DNA of 64,000 nt, taken from Saprospira grandis DSM 2844 (lineage in GTDB: Bacteria > Bacteroidota > Bacteroidia > Chitinophagales > Saprospiraceae). Under the pieces are notes generated by a model. That model worked only from the letters and a program-made list of their open reading frames with translations. It was not told the DNA's origin and ran no database searches. Location: assembly GCF_000275825.1 (NCBI RefSeq), contig NZ_JH719942.1:3078070-3142069 (forward strand). The letters are read 5' to 3'. Every line of letters begins with the position of its first letter. Within the stretch, counting starts at the first letter, position 1. Below are positions 10,101 to 18,850 of the stretch, piece by piece. The translations under genes and the position numbers were made by a program.

Positions 10101-10605
10101 GCGAGCTATTGCATCCGCCATCTAAATTATTGAGCAAGGCCTCAATATACATCCAAGCAGAGCCAGGATTGGTAATATTGGTAACTACATTATTACGGTT
10201 TCCTGTACGATAAGATAAAATCCAATCCGTACAAGCTGCAGGTAGGGTGATGGTTCCGCTATATTGATAGACTTCTACCCCCTGAAGGCTTCCACCATTA
10301 CAGCTAGAGTTGGGCAATTCGGCAGGGCAGAGGGGAGATGCTTCTGCAAAAGATGTTTGCGTAAGTGTGACAGAGGTAGACTGCCCACAACTAGCCGAAT
10401 TTATGTTAATAGTAGCTGAAGATGGCGCAGATACACCCGAGCAATCTCTGTAGAATTGTAGATTAACTTGGTACTGGTTTCCGCCCAGACATTGATAGGT
10501 GAGGTCTGCCCCTACAATGTGGGTGGCAGAGCTAGATAGAGGGAGTAGTAGAAAGCTTAGAGAAATCCAAGCTAATCTACTTATTGAAGTAGTTAGTTCT
10601 CTCAT
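7174..10605 (-). CDS. Large T9SS-exported surface protein
   Basis: This 1143-aa protein belongs to a common Bacteroidota group of gliding/adhesion-type surface proteins starting with HIVGADLTYQCLGGNQY after the signal peptide (about 1-27). Long beta-rich, cysteine-rich segments follow. Three internal segments (about 480-900) resemble each other, with paired phrases such as TLDICVQGDINSTNENW, TIYAYGDLNGSNEVW and SLEFCIEGDYGSSSEG, suggesting repeated lectin-like or Ig-like modules. PKD-like YAWGPATGLSCTNC and YNWSPTATLSD units are also present. From residue 1061 (LYPNP) it has a type A T9SS sorting domain. The function is inferred as adhesion or matrix; no catalytic motif is seen. Confidence 0.82.
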   Translation of the reverse strand: MRELTTSISRLAWISLSFLLLPLSSSATHIVGADLTYQCLGGNQYQVNLQFYRDCSGVSAPSSATININSASCGQSTSVTLTQTSFAEASPLCPAELPNSSCNGGSLQGVEVYQYSGTITLPAACTDWILSYRTGNRNNVVTNITNPGSAWMYIEALLNNLDGGCNSSPSFTTPPVPYICEGVPFEYNHGVIDAEGDSIAYSMITPLDNAGTGVTFSGGFTANQPMSTTGTFGFNPNTGQISITPNGTQIAAIAVLVEEFRNGVLIGNTIRDMQIVVINCSNNVLSVDPVSNVSGASLSGTTLSTCEGNNMSFRVRAQDPDLTDLIQISETVTANLPGATISIVDNVNPAYIDVNWTVPNGALANYNFTLTFEDNSCPIPGFQVLGYSVQLPTVRMGSQNIEKCPSQTLTTPLSASSGTAGTYAWGPATGLSCTNCQNPTATVNAPSTYRVTFTDGSTGCTATNAVNIIDQDIQLNVSASTNNYCTGDPPVQLEAELLINGVPLNSSNCVAERNMITKPMLTNNNTHNFGGIPTSPNAGATLDICVQGDINSTNENWTIQDENGNTLTIIADASGPAQCGAAECVSLTVSQAQLASWAADGVVSFTSIGSSAVNPSLCTNDSVSITLSYCGATNYTEAMPLGVSASCYDQGIQASGATLNNITTITFAGTPIGASGGGTLTIYAYGDLNGSNEVWDIDDENGSPIGSIGGGGTQCGTVHSTTISLTDAQIDAWAANGSIVFTATDQGGINESLCGGDSLRMELSYCTPAAGGNDCSGTTLNYTHQLLFNGSVPDASSNVSLEFCIEGDYGSSSEGVELFGEDGVSLGFFNEVTAGASYSDCGSPGFCNTVLIPSASWNSWNDDGQVTLTLVPNNNVNFSCSGNYSCLTDARVDYQIGGVNYYNWSPTATLSDPNIANPTATPIGSSTTYQVNATDGSCALTNNVTISCVLVATNCENFQVENSESGQPRLFWTLAQEEDHLAVHIERANADGDFQTVAFVPSTGNQATAQNYQWQENQILWPNTDYYYRLVLEKLDGSLEQICEQQHFRYQDDKGFNFLTLYPNPSRSTAFLRLQLPQDMQLEVQITDVLGRNLAQMPQLNLQAGIQEFELSPLANLPAGQYFICIKSEGGSYQKTLRFSKIN

Positions 10606-10977
10606 TATTAGTTAGTTAGGTTGTTCTGATCTCCTGGAGAGCAGTAGATTTTGTTCTTCGCATATAAAAATATGGAATTATTTATAATCTAAATAAGAAT
10701 TTGAGATTTAGGCTTGATTAAAATAAAAAAGCAGCTATTTATTCATTTATAAGTTAAGTGTTAAAGCCTGTATTTTAGGAAGGGGGCGAAGAGGTTTGTA
10801 AAAATCTATAAGCAAAGTTGAGCTTGTTTTTTTGTGAAAAAAAAGAGAATTTATAAGCTTGAAATCATCTAATTTTTAAACTAAAATCCTAAAAAAAAAA
10901 TTCCTGTTTTTAGGTTATTTAGTATGGTCTGCCCAATATTTGCCTCTCTCTTTTGCTCTTAGGCCAAGGGCGGGCTT
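10606..10977. other. AT-rich intergenic leader
   Basis: This AT-rich stretch lies upstream of the large surface protein gene and must contain its promoter. I see no clear minus-strand TAnnTTTG, no repeat and no coding potential. A short hairpin CTCCTGGAGAGCAG is near 10632. Confidence 0.4.
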
Positions 10978-11113
10978 GGCCCAGCGCTGCGCAGCCGTGG
11001 CCCGCAGGGCCAGACCCAAGCCGCCGCAGGCGGCTGCAGGGCCGAGCAGACCTGCGAGCGGCAGAGCATAGCGGCGGCCGAGCTAGGCGAAGCCTAGCCC
11101 GGCCGCGGGCCCC
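10978..11113 (-). repeat. GC-rich multi-hairpin element, copy 4
   Basis: The head GGGGCCC (11113) follows directly on the T-run of the OmpA-type gene terminator; the tail GGGCC is at 10978-10982. The sequence is almost the same as copy 3, including nested stem 1 (GGCTAGGC-TTC-GCCTAGC), so these two copies are a recent duplication or conversion. Confidence 0.88.
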
Positions 11114-11116
11114 AAA

Positions 11117-11157
11117 ACAAAAAAAAAGCCCATCCTTGCAGAACAAGAATGGACCAT
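11117..11157 (-). terminator. Rho-independent terminator
   Basis: Minus-strand hairpin GTCCATTCTTG / CAAGGATGGGC followed by nine T. It ends the OmpA-type gene. Confidence 0.85.
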
Positions 11158-11179
11158 AATAATTAGGTTTTTTAAAGCT

Positions 11180-12316
11180 TTACTCGCAGCTTAGTTGTAC
11201 CTCTACGCGGCGGTTGAGGGCGCCTCCCTCGGGCAAAATCGGCTTTTCGAGACCATAGTATTCAATCTCGATGCGCCAAGGCGAGATGCCCATCATCGAG
11301 AGCCAACGCTGCACCTTATAAGCTCGTTTTTTAGAGAGCTCTTTCATGCGCTCCTTATCGCCAAAAATATCGGTATGTCCAATAACGGTCAGCTTAGAGT
11401 TGGGGTGCTTTTCCATAAAATCAAAGACGTAATGCAATACCTGCTTACATTTGACCATTCCCTTAAAGTCAGTGGTGCCATCCTGAAACTGCAAGCCATC
11501 AAGGACCAAAGGTTGGCCACAAACAACATCTTCCGCCGAGCGAACCCGAGCCACGCCACCTGGCTCTTCTGAAGCCGGAATTTTAGGCGTTTTGGGGATA
11601 GGCTTGGGTTGGGGCTCTTTTTTAGGCTTAGGCTTAGGCTTGGGTTTAGGCTTGGGCTCTACCTTAGCAATAGGATCTTTGGGCTCTACCTTAGGCTCTA
11701 CTTTGGGTTTGGGCTTGGGCTTTTTGTTGGTGTTTACGCCAAATTTGCGCTCAAATTTTCGGACATTTTCTTCAGAGTCTGCAATTTTACCCAAACTTTC
11801 GTCATTCCAAGTTTTTAGCTTAACATCAAAGCAATTGAAGTGATTTTGGTCAAATTCATGGCCTCTGCCCTCAATAAAATCGGCGGCTTTGACATCATTG
11901 GGCAGGCGCTCAAAATGCACCTCGCAGCTAAAAACCGTATAGCCAAAACCATCCAAAGACATATATTCGCCCTTGCTTCTGAGATGGCGGGCCATCATTT
12001 GGCTATTTCTCCGAATATTTTTAATGGCTTTCAAATTAAAAGAACGCCCATCTTTGGCCCGCAAATACCAAGGCGCTTCTCCACCAGGAGGATAAAAAAT
12101 GGCACTGATGCCTTGGCCAGAGCGACAAACAAAACGAAAATAAAAAACAGTCTCGTTTTTTGTATACTCAATTTTATCCAAAATGTAGTTATCCTGCCAT
12201 TTTCGATAAACGGGCTTGTGGTCGGTATACTCCTTTTGGGCCAAGAGGGGGGAGCTCAGCCAACAAGCTAGAAAAAGAAAAATAGAGAGTAATCTCAGGG
12301 GAACATGCAAACTCAT
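11180..12316 (-). CDS. OmpA-family peptidoglycan-anchoring protein
   Basis: This 378-aa exported protein has a signal peptide (about 1-26, ending LLAQ). Residues 27-190 form a domain I do not recognise, followed by a long proline/lysine linker with alternating KP dipeptides (about 200-248), suited to spanning the periplasm. The C-terminal OmpA domain (about 262-378) shows LTVIGHTDIFGD, LSKKRAYKVQRWL and a late NRRVEV motif, the residues that bind peptidoglycan diaminopimelate. It probably ties an outer-membrane or periplasmic component to the wall. It lies 62 bp from the next minus-strand gene, so co-transcription is possible. Confidence 0.85.
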   Translation of the reverse strand: MSLHVPLRLLSIFLFLACWLSSPLLAQKEYTDHKPVYRKWQDNYILDKIEYTKNETVFYFRFVCRSGQGISAIFYPPGGEAPWYLRAKDGRSFNLKAIKNIRRNSQMMARHLRSKGEYMSLDGFGYTVFSCEVHFERLPNDVKAADFIEGRGHEFDQNHFNCFDVKLKTWNDESLGKIADSEENVRKFERKFGVNTNKKPKPKPKVEPKVEPKDPIAKVEPKPKPKPKPKPKKEPQPKPIPKTPKIPASEEPGGVARVRSAEDVVCGQPLVLDGLQFQDGTTDFKGMVKCKQVLHYVFDFMEKHPNSKLTVIGHTDIFGDKERMKELSKKRAYKVQRWLSMMGISPWRIEIEYYGLEKPILPEGGALNRRVEVQLSCE

Positions 12317-12378
12317 TTATATTTATTTTTAAGTGAACTTAATGGTTACTTTTTGCAAATCAAAAGACTTACCAAACC

Positions 12379-13146
12379 TTAATCCTGAGCAAAAAACTTA
12401 CGCAAAGTCGCCAAAAATTCTTGAGGCTGCTCGGCATGTACCCAATGCCCAGCATTTGCTATTGGGGCAATTTGGGCCGCAGGAAAATACTGTTGGTAGT
12501 CGGCCAACTCGGCGGGGTTGATGTACTTAGAATTAACGCCCTGCACAAATAAGGTAGGACCTTCATATTGCTCTTCAGGCAAACTGTTGGCCAAAATCTC
12601 TTGATAATGCGCCGCAATGACAGGCAGGTTCATTTTCCAACGATAGCCCCCAGCCCGCTCTCGACTCAGATTTTTGAGCAAAAACTGAACAACGCCCTCC
12701 TCCGGAATACTTTTCCGCAAATGACTTTCTGCCTCCGACCGACTCGCCAACTCCCGCAAGGGCAGGGCCTGCATGGCCGCAATAATCCGCTCATGATTGC
12801 CCGAATAACTTTTGGGCGCAATATCTACAACCACCAATTGTTCTACCATATCAGGCTCCTCTAAGGCCAGCTGCATAGCCACTTTGCCCCCCATAGAATG
12901 CCCCAAAATTTTGGCCTCATATAACCAATTGTCTTCCATAAACCGCCGAATATCATCGGCCATTAGGGCATAACTAAAGTCTTCTGAATGCGGCGACTTG
13001 CCATGGTTGCGCAAGTCTACCAAAAATACCATATATTCTTTAGCCAATTCCTTGGCCACATACTGCCAATTATCCAACATCCCAAACATCCCATGCATAA
13101 TCACTATGGGCTTGCCCGCTCCGTACTGCTTAAAATTTAATTTCAT
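12379..13146 (-). CDS. Alpha/beta hydrolase (YbfF-like esterase)
   Basis: This 255-aa cytoplasmic alpha/beta hydrolase has the oxyanion region HGMFGMLDNW (about 18-27), the nucleophile elbow GHSMGG with Ser84 and a C-terminal ANAGHWVHAEQP with catalytic His234. The closest family I recognise is the YbfF-type acyl esterases; the substrate is unknown. Its start lies 25 bp from the head of a GC-rich element, so its promoter is inside or beyond that element. Confidence 0.85.
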   Translation of the reverse strand: MKLNFKQYGAGKPIVIMHGMFGMLDNWQYVAKELAKEYMVFLVDLRNHGKSPHSEDFSYALMADDIRRFMEDNWLYEAKILGHSMGGKVAMQLALEEPDMVEQLVVVDIAPKSYSGNHERIIAAMQALPLRELASRSEAESHLRKSIPEEGVVQFLLKNLSRERAGGYRWKMNLPVIAAHYQEILANSLPEEQYEGPTLFVQGVNSKYINPAELADYQQYFPAAQIAPIANAGHWVHAEQPQEFLATLRKFFAQD

Positions 13147-13171
13147 TTGTTATATATTTAGTTAATTTTTG

Positions 13172-13294
13172 GGGGCCTCCCGCCTGCGGCGGGCGCTACG
13201 TTTTGGGGCTCGCTGTTCGCTCGGCCCTTCGCTTTTTTCGCTTTGCTCAAAAAACTCGGTCTGGCCTTCGGCCACCCCTACACATCGCTAGGCC
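13172..13294 (+). repeat. GC-rich multi-hairpin element, copy 5
   Basis: Head GGGGCCT and tail AGGCC (13290-13294). Stem 1 is CCCGCC-TGC-GGCGGG, stem 2 the long TTTTTTCGC...CTCAAAAAA form and stem 3 GGCC-TTC-GGCC. The core carries the GCTGTTCGC variant. It lies in the divergent space between the hydrolase gene and topA. The remaining 13295-13502 is AT-rich and must hold the topA promoter; I see no clear consensus there. Confidence 0.87.
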
Positions 13295-13502
13295 AAAAAT
13301 AGCCCAGTTTTGGCCCCCGAAGTAGGGCGATAAAACAATTTTTCTGGCAAAAAGCTGTCTTTTTCTTGATTTTTACAAAAAAATAAGCGTTCATCTTTTC
13401 ACAAATACAGAAAAAACTTAGTATTAGGGCAAGGATTATCTCCCCCCACCCAATTTTTGCCCTAAAGCCACCCTCTTTAAGGCACACCTATTTAAACTTA
13501 CT

Positions 13503-16148
13503 ATGGCCAAAAATCTATTAATCGTCGAGTCGCCTGCTAAGGCCAAAACTATTGAAAAATATCTCGGTAAAGACTTTACCGTGAAATCGAGTTTCGGACA
13601 TATCCGAGACCTCATCAAAAATTCTAAAGATAAAAAAGCTATCGAAGTGGACAATAATTATAAGGTCCACTACGAAATCTCTCCCGCCAAAAGAAAGGTG
13701 GTGAGCGAACTCAAAAGCTGGGTCAAAAAAGTTGATGAGGTTTGGCTCGCAACGGATGAAGACCGCGAAGGAGAAGCCATCTCTTGGCACCTCGCTAAGG
13801 TGCTCAACCTAGATGTGCACAAAACAAAACGCATCGTCTTCCGCGAAATTACTAAACCCGCTCTCCAAAAAGCAATTACCGCTCCCCGCCTTATCGACCT
13901 GGACCTAGTCAATGCTCAACAAGCCCGACGCGTCCTCGATCGATTGGTCGGCTTTGAACTCTCTGAATTACTCTGGAAGAAAATCCGTGGAAAACTCTCC
14001 GCTGGCCGTGTCCAATCTGTGGCCGTCCGCCTAGTCGTTGAAAAAGAACGCGCTATTGATGAGTTTTCACCTCAAGCCTTTTTTGCAGGCACGGCCAGCT
14101 TTTTGGTCCCCAACGAAAGAGGGGGAACCTCTAAACTACAGGCCAAACTCTATAGCCGAGAGAGCAAAAGTAAAGAACTACATATAGATACCGTAGAAGA
14201 GGCCCAGGCTTTATTGAAAGACTGTATTGCCGCCGAATTTACCATTGAAGATATTGAGGTCAAAGATAGTAAACGCCGCCCCCCAGCACCCTTTACTACC
14301 TCTACGCTCCAACAAGATGCTTCGCATAAGCTTTATTTTAGTGTGTCTAAAACAATGCAGGTGGCCCAAAGGCTATATGAGGCCGGGCATATTACTTATA
14401 TGCGTACCGACTCTACCAACCTTAGCCAAACCGCTATGCAGGCCCTAGAAGCAGAGATTAAAAGTTCTTTTGGCCCAAAATATTATCAAGCCCGTAGCTT
14501 CAATAATAAAAAAGGCGCCCAAGAGGCTCACGAAGCCATCCGCCCCACCAATGTAGAGAAAAAAGTGGTCAGCAATAACCGAGACGAACAACGCCTCTAT
14601 GACCTCATCCGCAAAAGAACCCTGGCTAGCCAAATGGCCGATGCCCTGCTCGAGAAAACAACGGTGACCATCAATATCTCTAGCCGCCCCAATGAAATTT
14701 TCTTGGCCAAAGGAGAAGTCATTAAGTTTGAAGGCTTTTTGGCCCTCTACCTGCTTCATAAAGAAGAAGAGGAGGAAGAGGACGATAGCAATAGCGATCT
14801 GCTCCCACCCATGAAGCTGGGCCAAAAACTCAAAAACGAAAATATCGATGCCACCGAACGCTTTAGCCGGGGACCCTCTCGATATGCAGAGGCTTCTTTG
14901 GTCAAGGAGCTAGAAAAAAGAGGCATTGGCCGACCCTCTACTTATGCCCCAACTATTACCAAAATTATGGACCCTAGCCGCGGCTATGTGACTAAGGAAA
15001 CTAGAGAGGGCCAAGAACGTAATTATCGTAAGCTCTCTTTGGTCCAAGAAGCCGCAGAAATTAAAGCAGAGGAACTGACCGAAAAATACGGTACCGAGAA
15101 AAACAAACTCTTCGCTTCTGATTTGGGCAAACAGGTGACCGATTTCTTGATGGAGCATTTTGGCGATATTATGGACTATAATTTTACCGCCGATGTAGAA
15201 GACCGCCTCGATAAAGTGGCCGAGGGCCAAGAGCAATGGCAAAAAATGCTGGACCTTATCTATAAGCCTTTCCACGAATTAGTAGAACAAACCGCCGAAG
15301 ATGCCGACCGAGTCACCGGAGAACGAATTTTAGGTAAGGACCCCAAAACTGGACATACCCTCCTCGTCCGTATTGGCCGATATGGCCCCCTAGCCCAAAT
15401 TGGTGCCCCCGATGAACTTGGCGAAGAGGAAAAACCTCAATATGCCAACCTCAAAAGAGAACAGTCTATTGAAACTATTACTTTTGAAGAGGCCCTAGAA
15501 CTCTTTAAGTTGCCCAGAAATATCGGAAGCTATAAAGGCCAAGAACTAGAAGTAAATGCTGGCCGCTATGGCCCTTACGTTAAGTTTGATGGCAAGTTTA
15601 TTTCTCTGCCAAAAGGCGCAGACCCCATTAGCTTTACTTATGAAGAGGCGATCCCATTAGTAGAGGCCCGAATCAAAGAAGATGCGCCAATTGGCCACTT
15701 CAAAGATTTACCCATTACTAAGGGCGCTGGCCGCTTTGGCCCTTTTGTCAAATGGAATAAGCTGTTTGTCTCTATTACTAAGGGCTCTGGCTTCCAACTA
15801 GAAACAATCACTGAGGCCCAAGCTGTAGAACTAATTGAGGCCAAACTAGAAAAAGAAGCCAACCGCTATATCCAAAAATGGCCCGATTATGCCCTCAATA
15901 TCGAAAATGGTCGCTGGGGACCCTTTATCCGCTCGGGCAAAAAATCATACAAATTACTCAATGCTGAAGGCAAAAAATTAACCCCAGAAGAAGCTAAGGA
16001 GGTGACAGTAGAACGCGCTATCGAATTGGTGGAAGAACAAGGCGGTAAGGTCAAAAAACCTAAAGCCAAGAAAACAACGGCCAAAAAGAAAACAACAAGC
16101 AAAAAGGCCAGTACCAAAAAGAAGACAACAACCAAAAAAACAAAATAA
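13503..16148 (+). CDS. topA: DNA topoisomerase I
   Basis: This type IA topoisomerase (881 aa) relaxes negative supercoils. The Toprim domain is at about 3-115 (VESPAKAKTIEKYLG; acidic triad region TDEDREGEAI), and the catalytic tyrosine is Tyr299 in TYMRTDSTN. The typical RPSTYAP motif is near 480. Instead of zinc fingers it has C-terminal repeats with GRYGPLAQIG, GRYGPYVKFD, GRFGPFVKWN and GRWGPFIRSG, as in other Bacteroidota, and ends in a lysine/threonine tail of about 30 residues that likely binds DNA non-specifically. A strong terminator follows. Confidence 0.97.
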   Translation: MAKNLLIVESPAKAKTIEKYLGKDFTVKSSFGHIRDLIKNSKDKKAIEVDNNYKVHYEISPAKRKVVSELKSWVKKVDEVWLATDEDREGEAISWHLAKVLNLDVHKTKRIVFREITKPALQKAITAPRLIDLDLVNAQQARRVLDRLVGFELSELLWKKIRGKLSAGRVQSVAVRLVVEKERAIDEFSPQAFFAGTASFLVPNERGGTSKLQAKLYSRESKSKELHIDTVEEAQALLKDCIAAEFTIEDIEVKDSKRRPPAPFTTSTLQQDASHKLYFSVSKTMQVAQRLYEAGHITYMRTDSTNLSQTAMQALEAEIKSSFGPKYYQARSFNNKKGAQEAHEAIRPTNVEKKVVSNNRDEQRLYDLIRKRTLASQMADALLEKTTVTINISSRPNEIFLAKGEVIKFEGFLALYLLHKEEEEEEDDSNSDLLPPMKLGQKLKNENIDATERFSRGPSRYAEASLVKELEKRGIGRPSTYAPTITKIMDPSRGYVTKETREGQERNYRKLSLVQEAAEIKAEELTEKYGTEKNKLFASDLGKQVTDFLMEHFGDIMDYNFTADVEDRLDKVAEGQEQWQKMLDLIYKPFHELVEQTAEDADRVTGERILGKDPKTGHTLLVRIGRYGPLAQIGAPDELGEEEKPQYANLKREQSIETITFEEALELFKLPRNIGSYKGQELEVNAGRYGPYVKFDGKFISLPKGADPISFTYEEAIPLVEARIKEDAPIGHFKDLPITKGAGRFGPFVKWNKLFVSITKGSGFQLETITEAQAVELIEAKLEKEANRYIQKWPDYALNIENGRWGPFIRSGKKSYKLLNAEGKKLTPEEAKEVTVERAIELVEEQGGKVKKPKAKKTTAKKKTTSKKASTKKKTTTKKTK

Positions 16149-16164
16149 CCTTTGTCTCTTTAGC

Positions 16165-16204
16165 AAAAAGGAGCGAACAGAATTTTCTGTTCGCTCCTTT
16201 TTTT
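16165..16204 (+). terminator. Rho-independent terminator of topA
   Basis: A 13-bp near-perfect stem, AGGAGCGAACAGAA / TTCTGTTCGCTCCT, with seven T. Confidence 0.92.
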
Positions 16205-16222
16205 GCCCTAAAAGCTGCCCCT

Positions 16223-16365
16223 GGCCCAGCGCTGCGCAGCCGTGGCCGAAGGCCAGACCAAGTTTTTTTGAGCAAAGCGAAAAAAAACGAAGGGCCGAGC
16301 AGACTTGCGAGCGGCGCAGCATAGCGGCGGCCGACCTAGGCAAAGCCTAGCCGGCCGCGGGCCCC
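16223..16365 (-). repeat. GC-rich multi-hairpin element, copy 6
   Basis: Head GGGGCCC at 16365 pairs with tail GGGCC at 16223-16227. Stem 1 is the nested GGCTAGGC form with loop TTTG, stem 2 the long A/T form and stem 3 GGCC-TTC-GGCC. The core has CAAGTCTGC instead of CAGGTCTGC. The head points at the next gene start, 141 bp away. Confidence 0.87.
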
Positions 16366-16427
16366 AAATCCCTTAAGTTTAACTTTTTATAATTAGTCTT
16401 CTTTAGAATTAAACTTGCAAAATATTG

Positions 16428-16435
16428 TATATTTG
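16428..16435 (+). promoter_or_regulatory. Bacteroidota -7 promoter element
   Basis: TATATTTG matches the consensus exactly, 71 bp before the next start. The -33 position has only a weak TTTA. Confidence 0.55.
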
Positions 16436-16505
16436 TGACAACAAGTAAATCTAACTCTACCCCTAAGCAATTTTTAATTTTTGAAAAGCTTTTAAAGTTA
16501 AAATT

Positions 16506-18368
16506 TTGAAGAACATTTATCTCTTTTTGTCCCTGTTTTGTTTTGCCCATTTTGCATCTGCCCAAATTCAAGTGAATGCTTATGCCCGAGTGACTAGTAT
16601 TACTGGCAATAGCCTGCAACTGAGCCAAGTAGATGAGGCTTTTGATAGTTTTGAAGATGGCGAAGAAGTCCTGATCATTCAAGTTCAAGATGATGTAATT
16701 GGCGCCAATATCGCTAATAATAGCAGCTTTGGAGAGCTGGACCAAATCCTGAATGCAGGCAATTTTGAAATTGCTCAGATTTTATTTCATACAGAATCTG
16801 CCGGCACGCCTGTTAGCATTACACTCCAAAATCCGCTGAGTAGACCTTATAGTACCGGACCTAATAGCCGCCTACAAATTGTCTCTTTTCCAAAATTAGG
16901 TAGCCCCAATTATACCACAACTTCAGATATTACGGCCAAAGCTTGGGATGGCCAAACTGGGGGCGTCCTCGCTTTCGAGGTGCCAAATCAACTCACTTTG
17001 GCCCACAATATTTCTGCAGATGGCCTAGGCTTTCGAGGAGGAGCCGTCTCTAGAAATGCTTATGGCGCCTTCTGTAGTTCGCATAGCGTCTATATCAGCA
17101 GCTCCGATGAATATGGCGCAAAAGGAGAGGGGATCTACCCCAATACAAATGCTAATCATACCTACGCTAAGGCCAAAATACTGAACGGTGGCGGCGGTGG
17201 CGGCCACCATAATGGCGGTGGCGGCGGTGGCGGAAATTATACCGAAGGAGGAGAAGGGGGCCGTGGCTATAATGGCGGAAGTAATGTCTGCCCCGCAGCT
17301 ACATCTGTTGGCGGCCAGCAAGGTATCGCCCTAGCTGCTCAAATCGCTCCCAACCGAGTTTTTCTTGGCGGCGGCGGCGGCGGTGGCCAACAAAATAATA
17401 GCCGTGCAACCGCTGGAGCCAATGGTGGCGGAATGATCTATATCAAAGCCCAAGAAATTATTAGCCCCGCTAGCTGTAGCGGAGTCTCTATCTCTGCCAA
17501 CGGAAATGATGCCGCTTCTTGGACCAATGATGGCGCCGGTGGCGGCGGGGCCGGAGGAAGTATCCTACTGTCTGTTAATAGCTTTTCTATAAATACAACT
17601 TGCCCGCTTTTAGTAGAGGCTAGCGGCGGAACAGGAGGTACCAGCAACAGTAGCCCACATGGCGGCGGCGGCGGCGGCGGACAAGGCGTTGTCTTCTACT
17701 CTAATACTAGCCTAATTACTAATGTTAGTAGCCGAACAGATAACGGATTGGCAGGCTGTAATAATAACTCTAGCCCCTGTAATAATTTTGCAGGCAGCCC
17801 CACCGGAATCAATGGAGATGGCGTCTTTGATGAGGTCCTCCTTCCCCTAGAATTGAGCTACTTTAAGGCCCAAAAACAAGACGAAAAAGTGCTGCTCAGC
17901 TGGGGCGTTGGCTCAAGCGATCAAACTACTTTGTTTGAACTGCAACGTGCCGCAGATGGACTGGAATTTGAAGCTATCGCCCAAATCCCCGCCCAATTTA
18001 ATCAAACGGAATATACCTTCCTAGATGCCGACCCCATCAAAGGTCAGTCTTATTATCGCCTCCTGCAAATTGGCGAAAATGAAGAGCAACAGTACTCTAT
18101 TATCCAAGCGGTTTATCTAGAACAACTGTCCAATAATATCCAACTTTGGCCCAATCCCGCCAAAAATGAACTCTACCTCGCTAGCGAACAAGTAGATGAG
18201 ATTACTCAACTAGAGTTGCTGGACCTCCAAGGCCGTAAGCAAACTATTCAATACCAAAAAGAAAATAATCGCCTGCATATCCAATGGATGAACCTCCCCC
18301 AAGGCATTTATTTTCTCCAAATTATTGGAGAAGACTTTTACCAAACTAAAAAGATCCAAATCCATTAG
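16506..18368 (+). CDS. Glycine-rich T9SS-exported protein
   Basis: This 620-aa secreted protein starts with TTG: the hydrophobic signal peptide (KNIYLFLSLF to FASAQ) begins at the second codon and no ATG precedes it. The middle (about 160-420) is beta-rich with many glycine runs (GGGGGGG, at about 227, 237, 288 and 385) and cysteines, resembling surface or filament proteins. The segment from about 445 (LPLELSYFKAQ) is the domain that usually precedes the sorting tail in Bacteroidota, and the tail from about 547 (LWPNPAKNELYL) is a type A T9SS sorting domain. The role is unknown; adhesion or matrix is a guess. A consensus -7 element lies upstream. Confidence 0.82.
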   Translation: MKNIYLFLSLFCFAHFASAQIQVNAYARVTSITGNSLQLSQVDEAFDSFEDGEEVLIIQVQDDVIGANIANNSSFGELDQILNAGNFEIAQILFHTESAGTPVSITLQNPLSRPYSTGPNSRLQIVSFPKLGSPNYTTTSDITAKAWDGQTGGVLAFEVPNQLTLAHNISADGLGFRGGAVSRNAYGAFCSSHSVYISSSDEYGAKGEGIYPNTNANHTYAKAKILNGGGGGGHHNGGGGGGGNYTEGGEGGRGYNGGSNVCPAATSVGGQQGIALAAQIAPNRVFLGGGGGGGQQNNSRATAGANGGGMIYIKAQEIISPASCSGVSISANGNDAASWTNDGAGGGGAGGSILLSVNSFSINTTCPLLVEASGGTGGTSNSSPHGGGGGGGQGVVFYSNTSLITNVSSRTDNGLAGCNNNSSPCNNFAGSPTGINGDGVFDEVLLPLELSYFKAQKQDEKVLLSWGVGSSDQTTLFELQRAADGLEFEAIAQIPAQFNQTEYTFLDADPIKGQSYYRLLQIGENEEQQYSIIQAVYLEQLSNNIQLWPNPAKNELYLASEQVDEITQLELLDLQGRKQTIQYQKENNRLHIQWMNLPQGIYFLQIIGEDFYQTKKIQIH

Positions 18369-18382
18369 ATAACTATTCTTCT

Positions 18383-18541
18383 GGGGCCTGCGGCCGCCCT
18401 TTTACTCGGGGCGGCCGCCCCTATGCTACAGGGCTCGCAAGCCTGCTCGGCCCTCAGCCCTTCGGGCTTCGGTCTGGCGCTTTGCGCCACCCTTCCGCAG
18501 CGGTAGGCCAATGGCCCTGCGGGCCAGGCGGCTGCGCCGCC
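18383..18541 (+). repeat. GC-rich multi-hairpin element, copy 7
   Basis: Head GGGGCCT starts 14 bp after the glycine-rich gene; tail AGGCC is at 18505-18509, followed by hairpins GGCCC-TGC-GGGCC and GGCGGC-TGC-GCCGCC to 18541. Stem 1 is GGCCGCCC...GGGCGGCC, stem 2 AGCCC-TTC-GGGCT and stem 3 GGCGC-TTT-GCGCC. The core differs slightly (GCAAGCCTGC). Confidence 0.85.
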
Positions 18542-18586
18542 CCCAACCCGCAAATTGGACCAATGGGCAAAAAAAATGAAGCAAAA

Positions 18587-18617
18587 TTTGTAATTCCACA
18601 AAATGAACGTATATTTG
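18587..18617 (+). promoter_or_regulatory. Promoter of the SRP RNA gene
   Basis: TTTG at 18587-18590, a 19-bp spacer and TATATTTG at 18610-18617 give a full Bacteroidota promoter. Transcription should begin near 18623. Confidence 0.8.
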
Positions 18618-18622
18618 CCATC

Positions 18623-18714
18623 GAGCCAAGAGGCAGGAGCAGCTCCCACTGAACTCCCCCAGGTCGGAAACGAAGCAAGGGTAGGTGGTTGAGCGCTCCG
18701 TGCAGGTCGGGCTC
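18623..18714 (+). ncRNA. ffs: Signal recognition particle RNA (4.5S-type)
   Basis: This is the RNA core of the SRP, which with Ffh targets nascent membrane proteins. The conserved domain IV tip is visible at 18661-18680: AGGTCGGAAACGAAGCAAGG, a GNRA-type loop on the asymmetric-loop helix with the AGCA strand, preceded by CCCCC and followed by GGGTAGGTGG. The 5' end GAGCC pairs with the 3' end GGGCTC, closing a hairpin of about 92 nt, the usual small bacterial form. A full promoter lies upstream and a run of seven T follows at 18715-18721. Confidence 0.9.
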
Positions 18715-18746
18715 TTTTTTTATGCCTATAACTAAGCCAAATATAT

Positions 18747-18779
18747 AAAGCCGCTTTTCTATACAGAAAAGCGGCTTTT
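18747..18779 (+). terminator. Rho-independent terminator-like hairpin
   Basis: Stem AAAGCCGCTTTTCT / AGAAAAGCGGCTTT with a four-base loop and a short T-run. It may back up the SRP RNA terminator. Confidence 0.7.
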
Positions 18780-18850
18780 GCTTTTTATAATAACTGTTCA
18801 GGATCTTCTGTACCCCAATAAAATTGGAGCTTTTAAAGGGCTTAATTTTA

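Noticed and set aside
6943-11159. Similar Arg/Pro/Ala-rich peptides encoded at 6943-7170 and 10953-11159, like a duplicated gene.
   Set aside because: They are translations of two nearly identical GC elements (copies 3 and 4). The frames have no ribosome site and extend into flanking terminators.
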